Shown piece by piece: positions 8,391 to 16,834 of a stretch of DNA of 27,006 nucleotides. The notes under the pieces were generated by a model that saw only the letters and a program-made list of their open reading frames with translations, made no database searches and was not told the origin of the DNA. Made by a program: the position numbers and the translations under genes. The stretch's first letter is position 1. Every line of letters begins with the position of its first letter. Origin of the DNA: an uncultured Sphingobium sp. (GTDB lineage: Bacteria; Pseudomonadota; Alphaproteobacteria; Sphingomonadales; Sphingomonadaceae); assembly GCA_946479185.1 (NCBI GenBank), contig CAMLFF010000006.1, positions 1 to 27,006 on the forward strand. Reading direction: 5' to 3'.

Positions 8391-10739
8391 TTAGAAGGTG
8401 CGCTTTACGGTTACCTGCCACTGGCGCGGCTGGCCCAGGCGTGCCGATGCTGTGAAGTAAGGCGCGTTCGCCCGCGCGGCGTAGGATTCGTAATAGAATT
8501 TATCGAACAGATTGGTCGCGGACAGGGTCACAGACCAATCCTCGCTGCTGTTTTCCCACGTCAGGCGCGCATTGGCCAGCGTGAGCGCGGGGAGTTGCGT
8601 AACGGCGGAATTGACACTTTCCGTCTGCACACTGGAGCGATGCGTGACATCGACGCGCGGCGTGATGAAACCCCAATCGCCCAGCGCAGCCTTATACTGC
8701 ATGCCGCCAGACGCCGTCCATTTCGGTGTGTAGATGGAGGTCATCGCAAGCGTGACACCCGAGGTTGGCGTTACCCGCTCATATTCAAAGTCGAGATAGC
8801 CGAGCGACGCATCGAGCGAAAATCCACCGGCAGGCCTAATTGTAATTTCCGCTTCAGCGCCCTTGATATTGGCATCGCCAATATTGGTCGTTTGCGTGCA
8901 CGGGAAGCCAGCGCTTGGTGAAATGCTGTCACAGCGCAACAAGGTGCCCTGCAGGTTCTTATACTTGCTGTAAAAGCCTGCCGCGTTGAACGTGATCAGA
9001 CGATCCAGCAGCGAACTCTTGAAGCCAATCTCGTAAGTGGTGAGCGTCTCAGGCTCGAACGGAAGCGCCTGCGATGCCACGAATGGGCGCGGGTTGATGC
9101 CGCCGCCTTTATACCCCGTGGACACCTGACCATAAGCCATGAATGCCTCGGAGAATTTGTAATTGGCGTTGATGCGATAATCGAACCTGTCACCTGCAAA
9201 GGTGCGCGTCAGGTTGAGAAGCGACCCCAGCGTGGGGTGTGGCCGACCATAGGCATCGTAGCGATTGAAGGTGAAGTCCTTGCGGTCATCGGTATAGCGC
9301 CCGCCAACCGTGAGCGTGAGCCGGTCCGTTGCATGGATTTCCGCATGGGCGAAAGCAGATTTGGAAACGGTTTTCACCGGATCGCGGAACACGGTATCCA
9401 GGTTGACGCCGCCGCCACCCGGAGCAAGGCCCCCTGCAATCGTCACGCGCCCTTCAGATACGCCCGTTGCATGATAATAATAGCCGCCCACGACCCAATC
9501 GATCAGCGAACCGATTTGACCGGCCAGACGCAGCTCCTGCGTGAACTGCTTGTGCGCCAGATGCCAGCTCTGTTCATTGAGGCTGGCGGGCGTCTGGTCG
9601 AACTGTGCGGAGAGATTGACCGAGGAGGTGCGATAGGCCGTGATTGAGGTCAGCGTGACCTTATCGGCCAGATCGATCGTCAGGATATTCGAGATACCCT
9701 TGCCGGACAGGGTGCTATCTGGCGACAGGTTATAGGCGGGCGCGGCGACAGGCGAGGTTGGCCGGCTGACATAATTTTCATAATTGGTATAGTCGGTTGG
9801 GCCGGTGATATAGTTTGCCCTTCCCGCCCAGCTTGCACCTTGCACGACCGTCTTTTGCGCAGGATTCTCGGACGTATCGCGAATGATGTCGACGATGAGG
9901 TTATTCTCAATGCCTTCAGTCGGCAGCCAGCGCACGGCAGCGCGCGCGGACCAGACCTCTTCGCCACCCTGCGTACCGAGCACGCATGACGGGCCGGTGC
10001 GCCCCGTGCTGGTCGTGCTGCCGGTCACGCAACCATAATCAAGCCGCTGAAGATAGCCATCACGGCGGCGGCCAGCGACGGAGATGCGTGCGTACAGCTT
10101 GTCATCGACCAGCGTGAGATTGGAGGCTGCGCGGCCTCCAATGAGATTGCGCCCGCCGCCCGTCACTTCAACATAGGCATCCGGATGAGGGCCGGGCTTT
10201 TTTGAATAGAGCTTGATCGATCCGCCGAGCGAGTTTTTGCCGGACAGGGTGCCTTGCGGGCCGCGCGAGACTTCCACCCGTTCTGTATCGAGCAGCTGAA
10301 AGACCGCGCCCGACATGACGCCATAATAGACATCGTCGAGATACATGCCGACGCCCGGCTCAACCGCGAAATGAATATCGCCCTGGCCGACACCGCGGAT
10401 GAAGATGCTTGCGAATTGCCCGAAGCCGCCTTGCCCGCGCGAGAGGTTCACGTTCGGCACGGAGGTCGATGCGCTCACAATGTCCGAGGCGCTTTTGCTC
10501 TCCAGCATGTCTCCGCTCATGGCGGAAATGGCGATCGGCGTATCCTGAAGGCGCTGACTGCGGAACTGGGCCGTGACGACGATATCGCCGTTCGTCGCGT
10601 CTGCGCTGGATGTTGTGGATTCCTGTGGTTGCGCGGTGGGCGTCTGGGTCTGCGCAAGGGCGGGCGCCGCGAGCAGCATCGCCAGATGGGCGATGAGGGC
10701 TGGGCGGCTTGCTCCGATCAGAGAGGTCTTAAGTGCCAT
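8391..10739 (-). CDS. TonB-dependent receptor, first gene of the O-demethylation operon
   Basis: This is a 782-aa outer-membrane receptor. It has a signal peptide (MALKTSLIGA start, cleavage near ALAQ30), a TonB box DIVVTA (52-57) and a plug with VPNVNLSRG, FIRGVGQGD and VEVSRGPQGTLSGKNSLGGS. A long beta-barrel follows and ends in VTVKRTF, with the terminal Phe needed for outer-membrane insertion. The open frame extends upstream to 10883, but the Met at 10739 begins the signal peptide and has GGAG 7 nt before it, so I start there. The plug style (RSQRLQDTPIAIS) is that of the large sphingomonad receptor group; one such receptor (DdvT of Sphingobium sp. SYK-6) imports a lignin-derived biaryl. 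Placement directly before the demethylase and MFS genes suggests it imports the pathway substrate across the outer membrane. Confidence 0.9.
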   Translation of the reverse strand: MALKTSLIGASRPALIAHLAMLLAAPALAQTQTPTAQPQESTTSSADATNGDIVVTAQFRSQRLQDTPIAISAMSGDMLESKSASDIVSASTSVPNVNLSRGQGGFGQFASIFIRGVGQGDIHFAVEPGVGMYLDDVYYGVMSGAVFQLLDTERVEVSRGPQGTLSGKNSLGGSIKLYSKKPGPHPDAYVEVTGGGRNLIGGRAASNLTLVDDKLYARISVAGRRRDGYLQRLDYGCVTGSTTSTGRTGPSCVLGTQGGEEVWSARAAVRWLPTEGIENNLIVDIIRDTSENPAQKTVVQGASWAGRANYITGPTDYTNYENYVSRPTSPVAAPAYNLSPDSTLSGKGISNILTIDLADKVTLTSITAYRTSSVNLSAQFDQTPASLNEQSWHLAHKQFTQELRLAGQIGSLIDWVVGGYYYHATGVSEGRVTIAGGLAPGGGGVNLDTVFRDPVKTVSKSAFAHAEIHATDRLTLTVGGRYTDDRKDFTFNRYDAYGRPHPTLGSLLNLTRTFAGDRFDYRINANYKFSEAFMAYGQVSTGYKGGGINPRPFVASQALPFEPETLTTYEIGFKSSLLDRLITFNAAGFYSKYKNLQGTLLRCDSISPSAGFPCTQTTNIGDANIKGAEAEITIRPAGGFSLDASLGYLDFEYERVTPTSGVTLAMTSIYTPKWTASGGMQYKAALGDWGFITPRVDVTHRSSVQTESVNSAVTQLPALTLANARLTWENSSEDWSVTLSATNLFDKFYYESYAARANAPYFTASARLGQPRQWQVTVKRTF

Positions 10740-10955
10740 TTCTTGTCTCCACTCCTGGTCCAGTCTCCCGATCGTTGCCGGGGTCTGGATATTCTTTCTT
10801 CCAAGAGACGGAGCCTCGTTGATGCGCGCGCAAAGCACTGGTGCGTCGCGCTCTTGGCGATCACCCGGCAGCCCGTTGGCCAATCTCTTGTGAGAGGGAT
10901 GTTAATGGCGGCGGCACGAGCCTGCTCGCACTGGAGCGACAAGAGTTGGACTATC

Positions 10956-10978
10956 GCGCCAATATTGAAATGTGGCGC
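10956..10978. promoter_or_regulatory. Inverted repeat between an AraC gene and the receptor operon
   Basis: GCGCCA and TGGCGC form a perfect 6-bp inverted repeat separated by 11 nt, directly after the AraC gene stop and about 217 bp upstream of the receptor start. The palindrome CAATATTG (10960-10967) lies inside it. It could be a weak hairpin at the end of the AraC transcript, but no T-run follows, so a regulator site for the operon is equally possible. Confidence 0.3.
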
Positions 10979-10980
10979 CC

Positions 10981-11958
10981 TTAGGAGAGCGTCCCGCGAA
11001 ATGACCGGGGCGACATGCCGAAACGCTCCGCAAAAGCGCGGCTGAAATAGCTCAGATCGTTGAAACCAACAGAGAAAGCGATGTCCGTGATCGAGCGCGG
11101 TCCAGCGCCCGTGTCGCGCATATACAAAGCCGCGCGCTCCAGCCTGCGCTCCAGGATGAAGCGACTCGAGGTCTTGCCGCCCGTAACAAACAGGCGCTGG
11201 AGGGAGCGCACGCTCTGACCAGTTGCTTGCGCAATCGAGGCCACAGACAAGTCCGGATCATCCAGGTGCCGCTCGACATGATCGCAAATGTCCCGCCATT
11301 TGCTGCGGCTCACAGGGTCACGGGACCAATGCTCAGTTTCGCCGCTCAGGGCAGGCTTGCAAGCGAGCGAAAGCGTCTCAAGGACGACATCGACGACGGC
11401 ATCGTCCCATCCCGCTTCCGGCGTGTCGGCCAGTGAGCGTTTGATCGACAAGATGATCGATACGGCCATGCGCACGCGGGATTCCTGTCCCGAAAATATA
11501 AGGCCTGCCAGTCGATCCGGGTCGCTGATCTTATCCTGCAGTCGGATCCTGGGGATCTTGAGCGTCACTGTGCTCATTCGTCCACAAGAGCGCGTGGTCC
11601 AGGGACGACCGCCGCCGCGCAAGATCATATCACCCGGCAAAAGCCCGCCGCCATGGCCATTATGATCGAGAGCGCTCTGGCCAAGCTCCTGAACGGTCAG
11701 CAGAAATGCTTCGCCCGCACCCGCCGCCCAGGAGCCTATGTCGGGTGATTTGCGGCGCGCCGTCGCGGCGGTCGTCTCCATCCACACCACGCCCATATCG
11801 GCAATCTGCAGGCGGGAGAGACGCGCGTTGAATGTTTCAGAATCATCCGGATCGACACTCATTTCAGACAGTGTTTCGCTGCCAAACGCGTTCCACAGCT
11901 CTACCTTGCTGCCCTTGGGCAGGTCCTTGGTTGCAAGGGTCTGATAGCCGCCTGCCAT
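10981..11958 (-). CDS. AraC-family transcriptional regulator (FeaR-like)
   Basis: This 325-aa protein has an N-terminal sensing domain (about residues 15-200) of the AraC-binding type seen in FeaR and related activators. A C-terminal double helix-turn-helix DNA-binding domain covers about 225-325. The first HTH lies in LSVASIAQATGQSVRSLQRLF. The second carries the AraC signature ITDIAFSVGFNDLSYFSRAF followed by RFGMSPRSFR. A GGAGAG site 5 nt before the ATG supports the start. It lies immediately upstream of the receptor/O-demethylase operon on the same strand, with a 241-bp gap. It is the best candidate for that operon's activator, probably responding to the aromatic substrate. The ligand is not deducible. 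Confidence 0.88.
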   Translation of the reverse strand: MAGGYQTLATKDLPKGSKVELWNAFGSETLSEMSVDPDDSETFNARLSRLQIADMGVVWMETTAATARRKSPDIGSWAAGAGEAFLLTVQELGQSALDHNGHGGGLLPGDMILRGGGRPWTTRSCGRMSTVTLKIPRIRLQDKISDPDRLAGLIFSGQESRVRMAVSIILSIKRSLADTPEAGWDDAVVDVVLETLSLACKPALSGETEHWSRDPVSRSKWRDICDHVERHLDDPDLSVASIAQATGQSVRSLQRLFVTGGKTSSRFILERRLERAALYMRDTGAGPRSITDIAFSVGFNDLSYFSRAFAERFGMSPRSFRGTLS

Positions 11959-11987
11959 GAATACTCTCCAGCGCCGGTTAGCCCGAC

Positions 11988-12299
11988 TTAGCCGCGCACG
12001 TTACTGCGCGATGCTCTGCGAGGGAAGAGGGGCTCGAATGTTCGGATTTCTGCGGCTGAGGCAGCGGAAAGCGTCAGGCTGGGGTTTTCGGCAAGCTCGG
12101 CGATTTCAAAAGCGAAGCTCTTCCACTTCTGCGTATCCGTAGCCCCTTGGCTGACGCATATTGCGCCGCGCCTCTGCCCGCGAACGGGGTGTGGCCCCAA
12201 CCACCTCGGTCTTGCCGTTTTTGAGCTCGGCGACGATCCGTCAGTAATGTTGAAGCGATCGGTTGTCGGCCCGAGGTTCTTCTCATAGCCGTCGGGCAT
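11988..12299 (-). pseudogene. Possible frameshifted gene remnant between two AraC genes
   Basis: The 406-bp gap between the AraC genes (11959-12364) has one open frame of 103 codons with no ribosome site and an improbable C-terminal half. A protein-like segment begins near 12299 (MPDGYEKNLGPTTDRFNITD). It continues sensibly only after a one-base shift near 12238, reading IVAELKNGKTEVVGATPRSR and on to AEARRNMRQ and AEVEELRF before a stop. Charge pattern and codon choice look coding across the shift. I do not recognise the family. It may be a decayed gene left by an insertion or deletion between the regulators, or chance. Confidence 0.25.
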
Positions 12300-12364
12300 G
12301 GTGGCAGTGATGCATCGGCGCCTCTTCTTGATGGCTGCCTCGAAAAAGCCTAGATTTCACCAAC

Positions 12365-13288
12365 TCACCGCTGTCTTAACGTACGGGGCGACGCTCCAAA
12401 ACGCTTCTTGAACGCGCGTGAAAAGTGGCTTGGTTCCTGAAATCCGCATTGGTAGGCGACCGCACCGACGGACATGCGGCAATAGGCGGGATCGACCAGC
12501 ATGGCGTGCCCATGATCAAGTTTGGCGCGCCAAAGCCATTGGGCGGGCGTTGTTCCGGCTTGCGTGAAGATGCGGTAGAGACTGCGGCGTGACATGCCGA
12601 ATTGCGTGGCCAGCATGTCCGGAGATAGTTCGCTTTTCTCGGGATAGGATGAAATCCAGCGGCGCATTTTGTCCAGGATCTGCGCTTCGGGATGCCGTCC
12701 GGTCTGCTTTTCGACCGTCTGCTGCCCGCCATCCTGCCGCGCATTGATGAGTAAGCGGGTCAGCATATCCTGCACGAGTTCATGCTCATCACCCAGGAAG
12801 GCGCCGGGATCATCGGCGAGATTGTCCACGATGCTCGTGAGGATGCGCACCATGCCATCATCGCGGCGATAGCGCCGTCCGCATAGGGCGTCCGTCGGGC
12901 AATTGCGGTCTGAGAAGTTGCTGCGCATCATCTCGATCGTGCGGGCCGAGCATTCTCCTGCAACATCGATGACATAGGCTTGGGATGAATCGAGCATGAC
13001 AGCATCGCCCGGGGTGAGCTCGATGTGGCTTTGTGCATAGCTGATCCGCAGACCACCCTGCCGACACATCAGCAGGTGCATCCGGTCCTGCATCGCCGTT
13101 GGCAGTGGCGCGCGGTGGCTGGTCACCCCGGACACGGCAATCTCGGCCAGTTCGAAGTTGAGCGTCCGGCTGTCTCTTATGCGGCCCATTGCGCTTGTGG
13201 CCAATCCGGTGGGTTGCACGGAAAAGGCCGCATAGCGCGCATTAAGCGCCGTCTCGAATTCGTTCAGCGAATGAAGCGCGCGCGTCAT
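12365..13288 (-). CDS. AraC-family transcriptional regulator
   Basis: This 307-aa regulator has an N-terminal cupin-like sensing domain (LTPGDAVMLDSSQAYVID near residues 90-110). A C-terminal AraC/XylS DNA-binding domain (about 205-307) holds HTH1 in LSPDMLATQFGMSRRSLYRIF and HTH2 in VGAVAYQCGFQEPSHFSRAF, followed by RFGASPRTLR. The start is supported by AAGGG about 7 nt upstream. It is divergent from the amidohydrolase gene with a 157-bp shared upstream region, the usual layout for a regulator controlling its neighbour and itself. It differs substantially from the AraC gene at 10981-11958, so the two likely sense different signals or are old paralogues. Confidence 0.88.
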   Translation of the reverse strand: MTRALHSLNEFETALNARYAAFSVQPTGLATSAMGRIRDSRTLNFELAEIAVSGVTSHRAPLPTAMQDRMHLLMCRQGGLRISYAQSHIELTPGDAVMLDSSQAYVIDVAGECSARTIEMMRSNFSDRNCPTDALCGRRYRRDDGMVRILTSIVDNLADDPGAFLGDEHELVQDMLTRLLINARQDGGQQTVEKQTGRHPEAQILDKMRRWISSYPEKSELSPDMLATQFGMSRRSLYRIFTQAGTTPAQWLWRAKLDHGHAMLVDPAYCRMSVGAVAYQCGFQEPSHFSRAFKKRFGASPRTLRQR

Positions 13289-13365
13289 GGCACCCTTTCT
13301 GCCGAATGCCGGTCATCGGCTCTTAAGCATGGCCAAGGTGTCACAGCCGTCATGGCAAAACCATG

Positions 13366-13375
13366 CAAATATTTG
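13366..13375. promoter_or_regulatory. CAAATATTTG palindrome in a divergent promoter region
   Basis: A perfect 10-bp palindrome lies 71 bp upstream of the amidohydrolase ATG (13446) and 78 bp upstream of the AraC start (13288). Just before it is CATGG-CAAAA-CCATG (13351-13365), another perfect inverted repeat. The 157-bp region must hold both promoters, so these are candidate operator sites. No clear -35/-10 pair with correct spacing was found. Confidence 0.3.
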
Positions 13376-13445
13376 GCACGCTGAGACATTAAAATTGCGC
13401 GGCAGGACTGGCAAGATCAATCGACCCTTGAAGGAACGAACGAGC

Positions 13446-14546
13446 ATGACACGCCTCTACACCGACGAACGCACCTTCTGGCACAGCACCGGCGTCCAGG
13501 CCCTCGTCATGCCCGTGGGTGGCTGGATCGAGCCCCCGTCGGGTGGTGGGCCTGCTGACACGCCCGCCTCAAAGCGACGCATTCTCAACCTCGTGCACGC
13601 ATCCGGGCTGGCTGCGCACCTCGATATCCGCTCTGCAGCGCCCGCAACGCGTGAGCAGATGCTGGCTATTCATCCAGCCGCTTATCTCGACCAGTTCAAA
13701 GCGGTGAGTGACGCAGGCGGCGGCGATATTGGCGATTTTGCGCCCTTTTCGCAGGGTGGGTTTGAGATCGCGGCCCTCTCCACTGGCCTCGCTATTGCGG
13801 CGGTCGATGCCGTGGTGTCAGGCGAAGCGCCAAACGCCTATGCGCTTTGCCGCCCTGCCGGGCATCATTGCCGCCGCGATCGGTCAATGGGCTTCTGTCT
13901 GCTCGCCAACATTCCCATTGCCATAGAGGCAGCGCGGGCGCGCCATCCTCTTGGCCGGGTCGTCGTGGTCGATTGGGACGTGCATCATGGCAATGGCACG
14001 CAGGAAATCTATTATGATCGCGATGATGTCCTGACGATTTCGCTTCATCAGGAAAATTGCTTCCCGCCCGGCTATGCGGGGCTGGAGGACCGGGGGGAGG
14101 GCAAAGGCGCTGCGTATAATGTCAATATCCCGCTGCCCAGCGGCTGCGGGCATGATGCCTATCTCCGGGCCGTAGAGCAGATCGTTGTGCCCGCGATCGA
14201 GGACTATCGCCCCGATCTCATCATCGTGGCGAGTGGGCTTGACGCCAGTGCGGTCGATCCGCTCGCGCGGATGCTGCTGCACTCGGATAGCTATCGCGCC
14301 ATGACCAAAGCGATGATGGACCTGGCGGAGCGCCTGTGCGGCGGTCGGCTCGTGATCGTGCATGAAGGCGGCTATGCGGAAGCCTATACGCCCTTCTGCG
14401 GGCATGCGATCCTGGAGGTGCTGAGCGGCGCGGAGCCAATCGAGGATCCTTTCCTCGGGCTGCTTCAGGCGCAGCAACCTTCCGCGCGCACCAGCGAGGC
14501 ACTGTTTCAGATCGTGGATGAAATGACCCAGACATTGCGGGGCTAG
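13446..14546 (+). CDS. Class II histone deacetylase-like zinc amidohydrolase
   Basis: This 366-aa enzyme belongs to the arginase/deacetylase superfamily, whose bacterial members remove acyl groups from amines such as polyamines. The active site is complete: His140-His141 (PAGHH), the DWDVHHGNG block with zinc ligands Asp178 and His180, zinc ligand Asp266 in SGLDAS, and Tyr310 in HEGGY. The frame is open back to 13287, but homology begins at MTRLYTDERTFWH and AAGGA lies about 10 nt upstream of this ATG. It is transcribed away from the AraC gene and toward the signalling cluster, ending 27 bp from that operon's last stop. In this neighbourhood it might deacylate a pathway substrate or an acetylated amine signal; that is inference. 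Confidence 0.9.
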   Translation: MTRLYTDERTFWHSTGVQALVMPVGGWIEPPSGGGPADTPASKRRILNLVHASGLAAHLDIRSAAPATREQMLAIHPAAYLDQFKAVSDAGGGDIGDFAPFSQGGFEIAALSTGLAIAAVDAVVSGEAPNAYALCRPAGHHCRRDRSMGFCLLANIPIAIEAARARHPLGRVVVVDWDVHHGNGTQEIYYDRDDVLTISLHQENCFPPGYAGLEDRGEGKGAAYNVNIPLPSGCGHDAYLRAVEQIVVPAIEDYRPDLIIVASGLDASAVDPLARMLLHSDSYRAMTKAMMDLAERLCGGRLVIVHEGGYAEAYTPFCGHAILEVLSGAEPIEDPFLGLLQAQQPSARTSEALFQIVDEMTQTLRG

Positions 14547-14573
14547 CTCAGGTCTGACACTCGCCGCTCTGAC

Positions 14574-16268
14574 CTAGATCACTTCGCTGATCTTCACCGC
14601 CAGCGCTTCCAGTGAGAAGGGCTTGGTGATCATCGTCATGTTCTCGCCCAGAAAACCTGCGCGTAGCGTTGCATGTTCGGCATAGCCGGTGATGAACAGG
14701 ATGGGCAGGTCAGGCCGGTGGGAGCGGGCAATATCGGCCAGATCGCGGCCGTTCATGCCCGGCATGCCGACGTCCGATATCATCAGGTCGAGCCGCATGT
14801 TGGAGGCGAGCAGCGGCACGGCGTCAACAGGATCGGCGAACTCGATCGCTTCATAATGCAATTCTTCGAGCACCTCACGCACGAGCATGCGAACGGCTGG
14901 ATCGTCCTCGACGACGAGCACCCGCTCGCCAGCTCCACGGGGTGCAGCGGCGGTTTCGGCGGGAGGTTGTGCAGTGAGGGCATCGGTAATCGGCAAATAG
15001 AGTTTGACGCAGGTGCCGCGCCCTTGCTCGCTTTCGATTGTCACCGCGCCGCCGCTCTGCTGAGCGAAGCCATAGACCATCGACAGGCCGAGGCCTGTTC
15101 CTTCGCCTACCGGCTTGGTGGTGAAGAAGGGGTCGAACACTTTTTCAAGCACGTCTGGCGGCATGCCGGTGCCTGTATCTGTCACAGACACGATGAGGAA
15201 TTCGCCAGCTGGCAGATCGGGTGCGGTGTCGATCTCGTGCGCGAGCAAATGAGCTCGCTGCGTCGCGATCGTGAGTTTACCGCCTTCGCGCATAGCGTCG
15301 CGCGCATTCAGCGCGAGATTGAGAATGGCGTTCTCAAGCTGGTTCGCATCGGCAAGGGCGGTGGGGAGGTTGGGGGCCAGTGCGAGGTCCAGCGTCACCT
15401 GCTCTGGCAGTGCGCGTTCCACAAGCTCCGACATGGATTGGACGAGCGCATTGATCTCCAGCGGCTGGAGGTCGAGAGATTGGCGGCGCGAGAAAGCAAG
15501 CAGGCGATGGGTGAGCGAAGCCGCCCGCTCGGCAGATGTGGTCGCCGCATCCATGAAGCGATCGAGCTCGTCATAGCGCTGCATGGCGATGCGCCGTCGC
15601 ATAAGATCCAGCGAGCCCATGATGCCGGTGAGCATATTGTTGAAATCATGAGCGATACCGCCGGTCAATTGCCCGACCGCTTCCATCTTCTGGCTTTGAC
15701 GCAGCGATGCTTCGGCCCGCTCTCGTTCCGCCGTCTCGGCGCGCAGGCGGGCGAGGGCATCTTCCAGCTCGGCGGTTCGCTCGCGCACCTGCAGTTCGAG
15801 CTGGCCTGCCGCGTCTGCGAGTGCCTTGCTGCCAACCGCCAGCGCATCCCGCTGCTTCAATATCTCGCGGCGCTGCTGGTGCAGATCGAAAAAGATATTG
15901 GCTTTGCTGCGCAAGATATCCGCTTCGATCGGCTTCTGGATGAAATCGACAGCGCCTGCCTCATAACCACGGAAACGCCGCTGCGTGTCGGCAGACCCGG
16001 CGGTGAGGAAGATGATCGGCACATGACGCGTCCGCTCATTGCCGCGCATATATTCGGCGAGCTCGAACCCATCCATGCCCGGCATCTGCACGTCCAGCAT
16101 CGCCAGCGCGATCTCGTGCGTCAGTAGCAGTTCCAGTGCGTCTTCGCCCGAGCGCGCGCGCAGGAATGTAAGCCCGTCGCGCGCGAGCAATGCCTCGAGC
16201 GCCACGAGATTTTCCTCGAGGTCGTCGACGATCAGAAAATGGGTCGTTTCGGTCGAGATGGTCATCAT
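14574..16268 (-). CDS. Hybrid histidine kinase with N- and C-terminal receivers (REC-HK-REC)
   Basis: This 564-aa cytoplasmic protein has no membrane segment. It starts with a receiver (acidic pair in IVDDLEEN, phosphoacceptor Asp59 in [10 protein letters not shown], Lys in IQKPI). A coiled-coil (about 135-195) follows, then a HisKA domain with His207 in [14 protein letters not shown]. The HATPase has an N-box ([18 protein letters not shown]), G1 (DTGTGM) and G2 ([13 protein letters not shown]). A second receiver has Asp499 in [10 protein letters not shown]. The HDFNN H-box is typical of soluble hybrid kinases in alphaproteobacteria. Its start overlaps the cheB stop by 4 nt (ATGA), so translation is coupled. 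A second Met follows directly (16265). It probably receives phosphate or an input from the large hybrid kinase upstream and passes it between receivers; the output partner is not visible. Confidence 0.92.
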   Translation of the reverse strand: MMTISTETTHFLIVDDLEENLVALEALLARDGLTFLRARSGEDALELLLTHEIALAMLDVQMPGMDGFELAEYMRGNERTRHVPIIFLTAGSADTQRRFRGYEAGAVDFIQKPIEADILRSKANIFFDLHQQRREILKQRDALAVGSKALADAAGQLELQVRERTAELEDALARLRAETAERERAEASLRQSQKMEAVGQLTGGIAHDFNNMLTGIMGSLDLMRRRIAMQRYDELDRFMDAATTSAERAASLTHRLLAFSRRQSLDLQPLEINALVQSMSELVERALPEQVTLDLALAPNLPTALADANQLENAILNLALNARDAMREGGKLTIATQRAHLLAHEIDTAPDLPAGEFLIVSVTDTGTGMPPDVLEKVFDPFFTTKPVGEGTGLGLSMVYGFAQQSGGAVTIESEQGRGTCVKLYLPITDALTAQPPAETAAAPRGAGERVLVVEDDPAVRMLVREVLEELHYEAIEFADPVDAVPLLASNMRLDLMISDVGMPGMNGRDLADIARSHRPDLPILFITGYAEHATLRAGFLGENMTMITKPFSLEALAVKISEVI

Positions 16269-16834
16269 GTTCCCAGGCGCACCAGATAGTCCGCAATCTT
16301 CTCAAGAGGCAATGCCTGCGCAGCAGGGCAGCGTGCGAGCGCCGCGCTCGGCATGGCGCGCGCAAAAGCCCCCTCCGGCTCTTGCACCACGACTGCGCCG
16401 CCAGCCGCGCCGATGGCGGTCGCGCCCGCCGCGCCATCTTCATTTGCGCCAGTCAATATGATGCCGACGAGCGCGCTCCTGTAGCTATCCGCCGCGCTCT
16501 CGAACAAGATGTCGATCGAGGGGCGGGAGAAGAGCACCGGCTCATCCAAAGACAAGGCAAAGCTGCGGTCGGCCTCGACCAGCAGATGATAGCCGGGCGG
16601 GGCAAAATAGACCGTGCCGGGCAGGATCGGTTCCTTATCCTCTGGCTCTTGCACACGCATCTCGCATTTGGTGCGGAACAAGGCGACCAGTCCTGAGGGG
16701 GTGGCCGGCACATGCACCACGATGATGATCGGCAGCGGATAGCTGACCGGCAGCCGCGGCAAGATCTGTGAGAGCGCCTGCACGGCGCCCGCCGACGCAC
16801 CGATGACGATTGCCTCTGGCCGTTCGCCCGTCAT
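16265..16834 (-). CDS. cheB: CheB-type methylesterase domain protein without receiver
   Basis: This 189-aa protein is only the catalytic domain of CheB, the esterase/deamidase that removes methyl groups from glutamates of chemoreceptors. The triad is present: Ser14 (GASAG), His41 (VVHVP) and Asp133 (TGANEDGA). Classical CheB (about 350 aa) has an N-terminal receiver that controls activity; here it is absent, so control must come from partner proteins such as the flanking hybrid kinases. Its ATG overlaps the CheR stop by 4 nt and its stop overlaps the next kinase by 4 nt. With no chemoreceptor or CheA/CheW in the window, the target may be a non-chemotaxis protein. Confidence 0.9.
   Translation of the reverse strand: MTGERPEAIVIGASAGAVQALSQILPRLPVSYPLPIIIVVHVPATPSGLVALFRTKCEMRVQEPEDKEPILPGTVYFAPPGYHLLVEADRSFALSLDEPVLFSRPSIDILFESAADSYRSALVGIILTGANEDGAAGATAIGAAGGAVVVQEPEGAFARAMPSAALARCPAAQALPLEKIADYLVRLGT

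Noticed and set aside
10740..10883. 48-residue N-terminal extension of the second TonB receptor
   Set aside because: The extension is not signal-like; the Met at 10739 starts a proper signal peptide and has a ribosome site.
12020..12060. Possible tRNA 3' remnant (TTCGA-like stretch) between the AraC genes
   Set aside because: No T-arm pairing, acceptor stem or anticodon arm could be built on either strand.
13287..13445. 53-residue N-terminal extension of the amidohydrolase
   Set aside because: It runs through the divergent promoter region and lacks family similarity; the internal ATG at 13446 has upstream AAGGA.
14547..14580. Possible bidirectional terminator between the convergent amidohydrolase and hybrid kinase genes
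   Set aside because: Only AGGTC/GACCT pairs cleanly, with mismatches above it and no T-run on either strand.
14673..16127. Long plus-strand open frame (484 codons) opposite the hybrid kinase
   Set aside because: It is a mirror frame of a GC-rich gene with clear kinase domains on the other strand; no domain is recognisable in it.
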